The notes beneath the pieces are model-generated. The model saw only the letters and a program-made list of their open reading frames with translations, did no database searches and had not been told where the DNA came from. Position numbers and translations under genes: made by a program. Of a DNA stretch of 64,000 nt, positions 48,239-59,982 are shown in pieces. Within the stretch, counting starts at the first letter, position 1. Every line of letters begins with the position of its first letter. This DNA is from Atopsyche davidsoni (taxonomy: Eukaryota > Arthropoda > Insecta > Trichoptera > Hydrobiosidae), in contig JAILWY010000005.1 in the NCBI GenBank assembly GCA_022113835.1, positions 8,946,501 through 9,010,500 of the forward strand, read 5' to 3'.

Positions 48239-50367
48239 AAGCCAAATCTAATAAATGTACAGATACTTTGAACTATTAGGAACATAGAACATCCTACTAG
48301 TATTGCCAAATTTAAATTCAGAGGCCTTTTAATAAATGAAAATTAGAAATAATAAATTATTAAATGGTTTTGTATTACAGGTAACTTTAAATGTGATCAC
48401 TGATTAATACAGAATTTCAGCAACCTAATTCCGTGATTAGTAGACAGTTTGACTTTTGCGTATATAATTATAATATATTTTTATACACTGTAATTGTTAT
48501 CTTTAAAAAATTATGCTTATTTTAAGATTCGACTTTAACCATAACATTCCTTCTATCGAGTTATGAGAAGTAAGCTATGAGACATATGAATTGGAAGCAA
48601 AGTTACTAGTGAAATTCATATTAAAAACCAAAGGAATTACAAAAACATTATTACATTTAATATATTTTTAAATATCAAAACTATTGTACTATTATTTATG
48701 GAGAATGGATCTCTAGATGCTTCATAAAGCCATAGTAAATCTGTCCGGTTAGTTGCTGATTTCAATCTATGTAATTATACATAGTGATAATAATACATTG
48801 TATAGATATCTATTGATTTTCTGCAAAATTCAATAATATTGTATTTTTAAGATTAAAGCCTTAATTGTTAATTATTAAACGCTATGACTCTGGGTATTCT
48901 ATATTTATTTATGTATTTATGATCTCGATTATTACTGTATTGAATAAGTAAAAATAAATTTAAATAATCTGTAATAAAGTATATTTAAAAAAAAAATGAT
49001 GAAATATAAATTTTCTTCAGCGCATTGAGTTGGTATAATATTTTGTTTTAGAACAGGACATGATTAATTTCAAATACTTTTATGTTAATATTTTTTATTT
49101 GTTTAGTAACAAGGCATTGAGCGTGTGTATATCAAAAAGGAAATTGTGCACAAAACTACAATAAAAAATACAAAAAGCCAAATAAAAAATATGCTGCGCT
49201 TTATTTCTATTATATCTCCCTAAGACATCATAAATAATTATTTATTTAAATACACATGACTTTATTCCACAAATTTGTACTGTGATTTATATATAATTAT
49301 AGGTATCTAATCATACAGAGGAATATTGCAATAAACTTTAGATTTGTGCAATTCATCATTTTTAGATTTGCCTCTCCTCAATTTGATTTAAATCCATTTA
49401 TAAATGCTTGAAGTGGTCTTACCAATGGAGGAATATAAGGAAGACATTTGCTATGCTACTAGTTTTAGATTTATATATTTTCACTCCTACAAAAATGCTA
49501 ACTTTGGTATGATATTGTATATTTATTTATCTTAGTACAAAACAGATTCAAGCCCAATAAAATATTTTTCATTTTCCTCTATTGCAAGAAAGTATGGTAT
49601 GATATTTTGTAATTTGTGATATCATCTTTGGTATTTTACATCACATATATTTATATCTAAATTATTCACTAACTAATTGGAATGTAAATTATCAAAAATT
49701 AAAATATATCAAATATTCTTCAATAATAGCGATAAACTAGTCGAATTATAGGCAATTATTCATAATAAATAAAAATAATATGTCATTGTAATATTTTATA
49801 CAAACCTCATATGAGACAAAAATAGCTTTTTTTCATGTTTTAAAGAATCCAGTATTTAATTTTGTGCATCCAGAATTTACAAATGATTTTAGTAATTTTT
49901 AAGAATCATGGCTAATGAATCCACATTGTGGATCTTAGGAGTTGTGTTCATGTGAAATTATAAAATTCTGTCATTAATTTGTGCATATTACAATTGTTTT
50001 AGGAGTTGTAATTATCTTGAGATGCGGCCATAACATGCGTGAAATATCATCGGAAAATTAATATCACACGTGGATCAAATGCCTAAATTTCAAAACATAT
50101 TTTTGAGATTCACATACAAAGTTTGATAAGAACAATAACATGAACAAAAATTAAGTACATAATACCTTTTTAAAATCTCACTAGATTTTGCAGTGACTAG
50201 TAACATTTGTAACATTACATTTGTTACATTTTATTGTCTTTGGTTAAATCTAGATAAAATAATTTTACAATAAAATAAAATATATATCTAATTAATAGAT
50301 AAGAGAGCTTGTTTTGATTTATCAGGCATGTCATTGAAAAATCTTTAATTAAAATCACTCACACGGT
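48239..50367. other. Convergent intergenic region ARMH3-CCDC149
   Basis: About 2.1 kb of AT-rich DNA containing both 3' ends. No gene, RNA or mobile element is supported. Confidence 0.55.
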
Positions 50368-52941
50368 TTACTGTTCTTCTTCTTCCAAGTACATATTTTC
50401 TAGTGCTTCCTGGAATAATTTTTGCAACTCGGGTGGAAGACTCTCTTCATCCTCATTGACTGCGTTTTTATCATTTAGTTTTTCTTTCTTGGAATCATTC
50501 TTACTTTTATTTGTTCTAGGTGTGGTAACTTGATCTTTGACTGTGGTACCAGGGACCTCCGATTCATTTCCACTCTGAAATTTTTCATTTCCCTCCAATG
50601 GATCATCAGAAATATCGGGAGGCAGATCGGTAAGGCTTATTTCACAATTGTCAACTTCAGAGGAACAGTAAGTTTCCAAGAATACTTTAGACGGAAAGAG
50701 CGACGTTCTTCCTTCATTATCTGAAGAGCTTTCTAACTTTTTTTCAAGTTCAGTAATACGTGTTGCCAAAATTCTACAAAATAAAATAAAATTAATGACA
50801 ATTTTTTGTTTATTTATTTATATGTGATAATTTATAGACGTTTTCAAAAAATATTATTGCCTGTTGGCCTTCCTCTGGTGTGATAAAGCTAATGTTTTAT
50901 CATTCAAGGCATCGAGAAGTCCAAAACTTAAGGCCCTGAGATCAGATATTGTTGCAGCATTTACTGGAAGTTCTTGGGTAGTTCCACTTTCTAGAAGTTG
51001 TTTCACTAAAAATCAATGTTACTTCATATTTATATTACTCAATCAAAACACTTTTTAGTAAGGTTAGTAAGAAACCCACTTATTTATAAAAGTAAAACAG
51101 TAATGTTGTAAAAAAAATTGTGGTCTCACGTAAACTTGTGAGCTTACAGTGTATTTAAATACACAAGTAATAAAAATATCACATACTTAAAAAATTAAAT
51201 AATCTGGCACAAAAACTTACCTTGTGTATGTGTCACAACTACATTTGTATTATTTGTTCCAAGCTTCAATGAACCTTTACGATGTTTTGTTTCCAGTATA
51301 CTCTAAAAACATGATTCAAATATAAAAGATATTCATATACAAAATACGAAAGAGAGTCCACCTGTAAGATAAAGACAATTAAATTACCTTATACTTGGTT
51401 AGTGCATGCGAGGCCAATTCTTTTTCTGCTATGGCTTGTGTGAGTCTTTCTTGGAGATACCTGTTCTCCATGATAAGGGAATCTATATCCAGAATAGGCC
51501 CAACTTTTGATTTGTCACTGGGGTTGGTTTTCCCTTTTTTAGATAGTGCCACCATCAATTGATGATTGAGCCTGTGAAGTTTGCATTTATAAGCGTCTCT
51601 TTCGTTTATAAGGTCTTCTTTCTCATCTAACATGGATCTGAGATCAGCCTGTAGTTGTTCAGTCTTAAAAATAAATTATTAATGCCATGTAAATTATTGT
51701 AATAGTCAAAAATACTGTATAAAAACTGCATATTTTTGCTTACTTTTAAATTGATAAAAACATATACATATATAATATTACTTGTTTTTTAATTTACATA
51801 TTTTGTGTTTTAGACAAATAAACTTGATTACCTTTTTGTTGAGTGTTTCAAGTTGTCTAACAAGTTCTTCTCTTTCAAAACTCAATGCAGTGTTCACAGT
51901 GTTTATACCAAAATTCTTATCGGCAGACCTCTGAGGACTGTTTTTTTGCTTTCTCAATACTCGAATATCTTCTTCTGCTTCTTCTAATTTATGTTTTAAT
52001 GTCTCCGCCTAAAGAGGATAGTCAAATAAGCATATGATGGCATTAGAACTTAGTTAAGCTGCAAAATATGACCCAAAATGCAATGCAATTATAACGCTTG
52101 GTAATAAAATTCTTTGCTTCATTTAATTCAACTCCATGGAAGATATTTAATATACTGAAATAATTTCATTTATAAGGAGCTAATGTGATTTAGACAACAG
52201 AATTTACATAAATGTATAAATATTTCTATAAATAGAGTCCATTGTTTATTTTTATGAATTTAAAATTCTATTATTTTGATATCAAGAAACATGGAGTAAA
52301 CTTCTATGTTAGTAAATCAGGTTCAAATTAGGAACATGTTTTTAGTAATGTAATAATGCTCAAATTAAATATCACAGTGAAAATACAATTATAACAATAA
52401 AGTAATATTTTTAAAAAAATAACTTGTATATGTATAAGGTATACCTCCATAGAAAGCAGTTTATTTTGTTCCCTTGTATTGGCTAGAAGCTGAGCTCCTG
52501 ATATGTTATTGGTGAGATCGGGACCATTATAGAGTTGTCGAGGACCTCCTTCCACTCCACGGCATGAAGGAAACCGAGCTTGAAACTGTTCAGCGAGTAA
52601 TTTATAGCGGTCTTTTTCGATAGAACATTTATCCAATTGTTTGCTCATTATCGCAAGAGCTTCCACCTTGCTTTGCAGTCTGCTCCGTAGAACTCCATTC
52701 TTTGGATAAATATTTTTTGTTGATAGAATTATTATTATATTACTATTTTGAATTTTAGTTAAGTTTTATAGTTTTCTTTATATGATATTATCTCTTGAAC
52801 AGTAATGGTTGCAACACACCAGAGCGCTAAAATATCTAATATTATTAAATTGCTTACCTCAGTAATTACATTATCCATATGCTCGTCTAAAAAGTTGACT
52901 TTAGAAAGTCCGGTATTTTTATTAAACATTTTGATTGACAT
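50368..52941 (-). CDS. CCDC149: Coiled-coil domain-containing protein 149 (CCDC149)
   Basis: CCDC149 is a conserved animal coiled-coil protein of poorly known role. Exons in gene order: 52941-52858, 52699-52445, 52008-51832, 51663-51388, 51302-51221, 51005-50861, 50773-50368. They sum to 1,425 nt, 474 residues plus stop, the length I recall for human CCDC149. Long heptad-rich helices run through exons 2 to 4. Family signatures are FEREELVRQLETL, the block SLIMENRYLQERL, ISDLRALSFGLLDAL, HQRKANR and ILATRITELEKKL. The C-terminus is acidic and low-complexity but ends in PPELQKLFQEALENMYLEEE. The intron 50860-50774 has a GC donor: reading on instead gives a stop two codons later, and only the GC junction restores the conserved NRILATRI-type sequence. 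It shares an intergenic region with the OAT-like gene. Confidence 0.9.
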
Positions 52942-54628
52942 CGTGCTGTTATTAAGTTATAATACCGGTTGAATTAAATTAATCAAATTTTCCCCAAGGA
53001 ACAATCCGTCATCTTTGCTAATTTGTGATGTTTTGATTATTTTCTCTGTTAGGTTGGTGCACTTGACTGTCATTTTTATCAGCGATCTTATAATATCAAA
53101 TAGACTACTACATTAGTTGGACTAGATTATTGTTGATTGATATGTTCACCGGTATGATTTCTATAATAATTTAGAGAAAAAATGTATATTTTTATATTGA
53201 ATTCAATATTATGAGCACATTCTGTAATATTATTTTGTTACCTATTAAGTTTTACTTTTAAAGATATATTCATTTATATGGTCGATGCTTACCGCCTCAA
53301 ACAGTTCTATCAAAACTAGAGTCAATGTTGCGAAGGCGGTATAATAGAAATTTTAGATAAGAGTTTTCCAGTAAGTTAAAAAATATATCACACTGATTAG
53401 ATAAAGCACACTTTCTCTAATTTTCGATCAGTAATTTAAATAAAATTATTAAAAATGTTCTTTTAATACAATTTAAATTTTCACACAACTATTAAACGAA
53501 AATATGCTTCAAGCAATTTTTGTATAATAACCTTTGCTATTGTTTTATATATAATTTGAGGCTACATAATGAAGTTGTAGAAAAAAAAAATTATGTTACA
53601 CATATGTGGCGCAAAATGAACAAGATATCTCATTTTTTCATTGAATATAATTTGAAAATTTTAACAGTCATTGTTTATTTATAAAACTCTCAATTTAAAC
53701 CAAAACAACATTTGACTTTCCAAGCAATTGTACAATGTCAAAATGAACAGTTGACTTCTAAAGGTAGAAAAATCTGTTTATAAATGTAAAACTTGTGAAA
53801 AATTAGCAACAAAATTTACAGTCTTTTATAACAATGATATGCACGACCAGACAACAATAATTCTCTTTTAATATTCTAACAACTGGCATACAAAACAAAC
53901 CTGTAAGATTTCTAAAAATAACAGGATCTACATTCAATAATTGATATGATTTAATATATATATTATACTATTTACTTATATCTTCATTTCAGAAACAATT
54001 TTTGTCTTAATATGCAAGATTATATTCTTCCATAAAATGAAAAATAACCATTAACAGTAGTCACAAACTGGAAATCCAACTTAGACTATCCAATTTATAA
54101 AAAAGGTTAAACTTAATATTCATTTATCCAATACTGATAATATCTTATACATAGATACTCGTATAGTACATTTTTATCAAGTGTTGTTTTAATCTACAAT
54201 TTAATTTACAAATTCAAACTATTTAGCATGTGGCTTTGAGTATATGCTTATTTACATATTGACTGTACAATAAGCTCAGCTATATTATATAACGGTGCAA
54301 TCTTGGTGAGATGAATTACAAAATATTGTGTTTATGTTATTTCCTCAGAATTTTTTTTTTCTTAAATTTATCAATCGAAAAGGGTTTGGGATATAAACTA
54401 GCGGGTAGATTGTTAATTTACATATTGTAAAACTAAGGTAAACCAGGCATTCGGACTTGTAAAACATCACTAATATTTATGTATATGCATGACAAATAAT
54501 TATTGCTAGATAGAAAATATTTTTTATTTCATCCATATTTTAATTTCAACTGGATTCAACTGCGGCAGCAAAAGTGGTCGTCTTTTATTATCCATAATCA
54601 TTACCTTAAAATATCTGATCTGCTAGAT
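52942..54628. other. Divergent intergenic region CCDC149 / OAT-like gene
   Basis: About 1.7 kb of AT-rich DNA between the CCDC149 start codon and the hAT element that precedes the OAT-like start. It should hold both promoters, but I can name no specific site. Confidence 0.5.
54621..54628. repeat. Left 8-bp target duplication of hAT element
   Basis: TGCTAGAT, matched at seven of eight bases by TACTAGAT at 54812-54819. Confidence 0.6.
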
Positions 54629-54811
54629 CAGTGTTTTTCAACCTTTTAAAAAAATCTGGGAGCCCTAGGACCTTAATAAAACTATGTCAGTGATTTTAAA
54701 GACTAAGTATTTAATTTTCTTTCTGTCGAGACTTATATTGATTGAAAAGACCCCCCGAGTAAAGCATCGCGACCCCCCCGGTGGTCGCAACCCACAGGTT
54801 GAAAAACACTG
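54629..54811. mobile_element. Non-autonomous hAT element (SPIN-like ends), 183 bp
   Basis: It begins CAGTGTTTTTCAACCTTTT and ends with the inverse (AGGTTGAAAAACACTG), flanked by an 8-bp target duplication with one mismatch, as expected for hAT. Next to the right end is GGTGGTCGCAACCCACAGG, the GTGGGT(C/T)GCGACC signature of the SPIN-related hAT family. There is no coding capacity. It ends 101 bp before the start codon of the OAT-like gene, so it lies in or next to its 5' UTR or promoter. Confidence 0.75.
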
Positions 54812-54912
54812 TACTAGATGACAAATTTTGAAGTTGCTACTGTAATTGCGATGAACACGAAATAGCGTCGACCGTTTGTTTTATTAAAAAAAAAAATAAT
54901 TCCGCAGTGAAC

Positions 54913-57900
54913 ATGAGAAGACGGTTGGCGGTGTTCTGCTCCTCGCTGCAGCATGCCATCAAGGCGGGCAGACGACACACTTCGACTCACGGAGTCATAT
55001 CGAGGGAAGTGCAGTACTGTCCCCACAACTTTCACCCTTTACCGGTGGCAATTTCCAGGGGCTTAGGTAAAGCTCTAATACTCTCGGAGCATCAATTGAA
55101 AAAATCTGCTAATTATGTACAAAAGTATGAAACATTATCGTGCAAAAGCAAAACGTAATAATAAATTGGGCCTTTGTCCACAAAATAATTCAGATAATAA
55201 TATCAGAAAACAATGAAAACCAGCATCTAATATATTACGTTATTATGTATGGCACCTCAAAAGTCGTGGTATTTATTTTATAGTTTTTAAAATTATTTTG
55301 TCAATTATCTCTTTTCTAAAATAATCTCTTAAAAATATTTTTTTTTATATAGTACGTCACAGGGTAGTAGGAAGTACATTACTCCCCTTTGACCACCACG
55401 TTGTGATGCGGTGTCTCCTTTAGTTGATTGATTAATTAAATTTCTATAATTATATTATATAAATATTTTTTCACCGTGAAATGTGACTATTTTTGAAGTT
55501 GGGTGAATGCGAGTTGAAATAAAGATCTGTTGTAGGGGCATACGTTTGGGACGAAGAGGGCCGGCGCTACCTGGACTGCCTGAGCGGCAATTCCTCGGTG
55601 AACCACGGCCACTGCCACCCTCGCCTGGTGAACACCATGATACACCAGCTGCAGCTCCTGCACCAGACCTCCCGCAACTTCCACCACGACGCCCTGGGGG
55701 AGTTTGCCCAGATCGCCTGCGAGATGTTCGGCTACGACACGATACTGCCTCTGAACACCGGTAATCCAACCAAGCTTTGTCCACGTTTTCGATATTCATT
55801 ATTACGTATTAAGGAAAAGGGGTCATTGGAAGGAGGAAGTTTACGTGGATGCGGAATTTGCGCCAGTGGCTGGAGGTTGGAAGTACGTTGGAAGGCCCAG
55901 GATATAAACATGTTCGATAAAATGGTCACCAACCTCCTATGAGGAGAGGCATCAGAAGAAGATGTTCATTGCTACACTTGTTTAATATAATTTTTTTCTT
56001 ATATTTCATAACTTATCACCCTACACGTGTGTAGGTACATTTTATAAAAGCTATATTTTTACATTATGAATGAAGATTTTTAATTTTTATGTCTGTTACT
56101 ACCAGCTTGTTGCGTAGCAGAAAAATCATAGTAAACTTGTTGTAAAGATTTTCCAAACAGATTTTCTATTTGAAAAAAAAAAAGCTTTAAAGTTTCCTTC
56201 GCCAGTGCCACATTTCTCTCTCCCACTCATATTATTGTGTCTGAAGATGCAATAGCGTTGGGCCCAGTAATGAATTATATCAATATTTGGTGTAGAGGAG
56301 TAGATTTAGAAGTATGAGCAGGGGAGGTTTTCATTCCTCCGACGTTTCATCAACCAACTCATAAGGTATCTTTGAATGGTGAATGGTGCTGATGTGGTGG
56401 TGGTGTGTTTTGTTCGTAGGGGCCGAGGCAATAGACATGGTCTGCAGAATGGCCCGAAATTGGGCATACGCCATCAAGGGGGTGCAGCCGGGGAATGCCA
56501 AGATCCTTTTCCCGCAGGGCAACTTCTGGGGACACTCGCTGGCCGCCATCTCCGCCTCCGGAGACTTGGAGCGCCAACGCAACCAGGGCCCCTTCATGCC
56601 TCACTTCCCTTCAGTCAAATTCAACAGCCAGGATTCTCTCTTTGTGAGTTGATGCATTCATACGCTGAAGTACCTTTGAAGCTAGTTCAACGCAGAACGA
56701 AACGAGCTATCGTTACAATTACGTAGATGTGGAATTCGGATATTTTTGCAACAAAAGTATGTGTTTTGATTGTATATTTACTTTGCAATCTGCTCTTAAC
56801 CACAATCGGTTATTTACAGAAATAATAAACAGTAGTTGTACGTACTATTATACGAGTATCTTTGAGATTGGATATAGATAAAGGTAATACACTTTATCCT
56901 AAGTGTGGGTGGAATTTTACACCTACTTATAAAATAAAAATACTCGATAGCTTATCCGACGTAGGAATTATTCATGGTAAATAAATCAACACGACTGATT
57001 GATGCAATGATGCCCAATGCAAAATATTGAAATAATCTTAATCGAGTGACTGGATGTTTGATTGATTGAAAAAAAACTGTCGGCGGGTAATCATGAGTGC
57101 GTGTAAACAGAGAGCCCTCCACGACACCGACATCTGCGCGTACGTCATGGAACCCATCCAGAATGAAGCGGGAGTCATTATTCCTGACCTGGGCTACCTC
57201 ATGACCGTCCGGGAGATGTGCAACAGATACAACGTGCTGTGGGTAGCCGATGAGGTTAGCGATGCAAATAATATTTTTTTTAGTATTGCTATAATTTTGT
57301 TTGATTATTTGAGTGGACAATGAATTGAATTAAAACTTGTATCGGCAGACAACGACAGGGCTGGGCAGAACGGGAATGCTGTTGGGAGTTGACCACGAGA
57401 AAGTGCGCCCCGACATCCTGGTCCTCGGCAAGTCCCTGTCGGGGGGCATGTACCCTCTATCCGCGATTCTCGCCAGTACCAAGGTCATGAGCGTGCTGAA
57501 TACGGGTAAGAACCGTGGATGTAAGCTTCAGTTCAAAACGAGTCTAATATTTACTATTGCGTGATTTGCTGGATGTACTTAATTTCTATTAGGGGAGAAG
57601 GGCACGACGTTCAGCGGGAACCCGTTGGCCATGCGGGTGGGCACCGAGGCCCTCCGAGTGCTCGAGGACGAGTCTCTGGTGCAGAACGCAGAGACCGTGG
57701 GACAGTACCTGTATCTTCGGATGCACGCCTTAGTGGGTCGCGTGATCACTGAGGTGCGCGGCCGCGGCCTCATGATGGCCGCCGACATCAACTCCGGTCA
57801 GACAATACCCATATCCTGACTTGTAGTTATTTATTCATTTGATGTTGCCAAATATGTAATGCGATTGGTATACAATATTGAGAGTCAGCAGTATGGCCTG

Positions 57901-58256
57901 CATCGCTCACCGAGTGACGAATATGTCAAAGGAAGCTTTCCGACCACCGGGTAGCCGAAGGAACTTCCTTTCTGGTATCCAGCGACCACTAGACACCGAA
58001 TATCTTCGCCCCCTCCTGTAGATTATAGTCTCGTGCGCAGAGGCGCACCATGCTGAAGCCACTGCCTACTTGAATAGGAGTAAACTTTCCAGATGTGATA
58101 GATCCCTGGGAGTTCGCGCTGCGCCTGCGGGACGTGGGCATCCTCACCAGACCCACCGAGCACCGCACCCTCCGCTTCATGCCTCCGCTGTGCGTGACCA
58201 TGCAGCAGGTGGACGAGGCCATGGAGAACATGGGCAAGGTCGTGAGCCTCATCTAG
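54913..58256 (+). CDS. Oat-like: Ornithine aminotransferase-like paralogue with altered substrate site
   Basis: A PLP class III aminotransferase. Exons: 54913-55066, 55536-55760, 56420-56643, 57111-57254, 57349-57505, 57593-57796, 58093-58256. Total 1,272 nt, 423 residues plus stop; human OAT has 439. An Arg-rich N-terminus without acidic residues for over 30 positions suggests mitochondrial import. Human numbering: the PLP lysine 292 (GKSLSGG), Asp263 (ADE), Glu235 (IQNEAG), Arg413 (LRFMPP), Thr322 (GTTFSGN) and the PLP-stacking FW pair (GNFWG) are kept. Substrate residues differ: Tyr55 is Phe (HNFHPLP), Tyr85 is Asn (LSGNSSVNHG), Arg180 is His (NFWGHS); Gln266 is Thr. All splice sites are GT-AG and no frame is broken, so it is not a visible pseudogene. 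The ATG at 54913 is the first with the presequence. Poly(A) signal candidate at 58343-58348. A complete canonical-looking copy begins 4.7 kb downstream. Confidence 0.9.
55820..55975 (+). mobile_element. LINE 3'-end fragment in intron 2 of the OAT-like gene
   Basis: One frame reads TWMRNLRQWLEVGS, recalling the WLRNLREW motif near the C-terminus of many insect LINE polyproteins. After a frameshift comes AQDINMFDKMVTNLL, a stop, GGAGAGGCAT and a short GAAGAA tail. The same tail occurs in three other fragments of this window. It is intronic and carries no functional frame. Confidence 0.55.
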
Positions 58257-59980
58257 GTGGAATGCGCAGCACTTCAAGGTCATCCAATATAAAGTCGTTA
58301 CCAAACGTTGCAACTCCAAGAGATGACCTGCGTCTTGTCTAAAATAAACTTTGTTTAAATTCAAAACATATATTTTTATAGCATGTATATAATGTACATT
58401 TTTTTTATATAATATAAACGTTTTATTGTTACATGTTTCAAATGTAATTTTGTTTTATTTGTCATTAATCGGATTTGTATTTATACAAGAAAAAGTACTA
58501 TTGATATTAAAACACTAAACAAATAATTAAACAAACTGAAACTTATTTTAATTCGAGGCATTGTCATTAGCTTCACAATCTAAACTTTTTCATAATAGTT
58601 TTAGATCCACGAACCTTTCCCATTTTAATTTTATGCAGATCAATATATTCAAAGTAACATTTTTATTTTCAAAACTTATATATTATAAATGGTGAAAACG
58701 TTTAATAAGGTTTAAAATAAAATAATTGTTAAACCCATTTAGTTTCCCACTAAGTAAATCCGTTTAAGCCACAATAACATATTTAGTGTGATAATTGAGA
58801 GTTCATTATTTGCACTTTCTGCGAATCTCTGTTTATTAAATTGTTGAAAATGAGCCAAGGCATTTGTCAATTTAAAAGGCCAACTAAATTTATCTTACGA
58901 AAAGAAACCAAAAAATTATTTGATGTTTTTAAAAATACAACAAAAAGCATTATTTGGCACGTGAGTAACTTATTTAACTTAGCCGAGGCTGGAATATACC
59001 CACTCTGGCATAATCGATCCAAACTAAAACGTTTTATACTGAAATCTTCATTATGGAAAGCAAATCATTTATTCCCGATGTTTATTTTATAATATAAAAT
59101 CGAAAAAGTCAGAAAATGGCATGATTGTGCATACTCTGGAAATAAGCAGAGACTAGTTGTACTTTGGATTTATCGGTAATAATTTTGACTGTGAGATTTT
59201 ATTGCAAATACAGACAGACTTGGCATAGCCTTTTTCAGTGTAAAAAAAATAGCTCAAATACTTTTAAAAATACACAAATTAATAGGTTACGTTCACGTCA
59301 TAATTTTGGGAATTTTTTATTTATTTCAAGTGTAGTTTAGTAAGAAGGACATCAAAGAGACTGTCACATCATAATAAGTTTTGATTTTGCTTTTGGCAGC
59401 AGTCTTTGATGAATTAAAATTATTTAAAAAAAACAGCAAAAATCAGTGGTACATCTATTTACAACATTAATTTATTTTTGCGTTATTTTGCGCTAGATTT
59501 GTTCCGTACATAATATAATAATAATAATATTTTTTTAATCTACTCTGATTTTCATTCAACATGCTTGCCATAGAAATTTGAAAAAAAATTAACAATGTGA
59601 GGAAATTTGGAGGCTTATCAGATGTTCTATGAAATGTATGCCTTGCAACTGAAAGCCATTACCTTCCCTCAAATATTGCAAATACCCCTATTTGAATGAC
59701 TGTACCCAATATCAACAAAAGAATTTAGATATATTATTGGCTGATAGACAAAATAAAAGTTCACAGAATGAACTATCTTGGATAAGTATTAAATTTATGA
59801 ATACATCTGTTTTTTGTTTGTGAAAGTCACAACGAGCGAATAACATACATACTATTCTAAAGATAGCGATAAGGAGTGAGCGCTTGGTTATATATTTTAT
59901 TTCAATGCACTTTCACCAGGGCTGCATTTATGCCCATCTCTACTTATCTATGTACGCTATTATATGAATTTATACATATA
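58257..59980. other. Intergenic DNA after the OAT-like gene
   Basis: AT-rich, with the probable poly(A) signal of the OAT-like gene at 58343-58348. A small frame at 58850-59092 is listed separately. Otherwise nothing is supported. Confidence 0.5.
58850..59092 (+). CDS. Small unrecognised frame, doubtful
   Basis: An ATG at 58850 opens about 80 codons, lysine- and phenylalanine-rich (MSQGICQFKRPTKF at the start). A GTGAGT donor-like site lies about 110 bases in, after SIIWH, so it could be a first exon; I found no partner exon. I recognise no family, and AT-rich chance frames of this length are common here. Confidence 0.12.
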   Translation: MSQGICQFKRPTKFILRKETKKLFDVFKNTTKSIIWHVSNLFNLAEAGIYPLWHNRSKLKRFILKSSLWKANHLFPMFIL

Positions 59981-59982
59981 TA

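Noticed and set aside
54913..58256. Idea that the OAT-like gene is a decaying pseudogene
   Set aside because: All seven exons keep frame and GT-AG sites, PLP residues are intact and length is normal.
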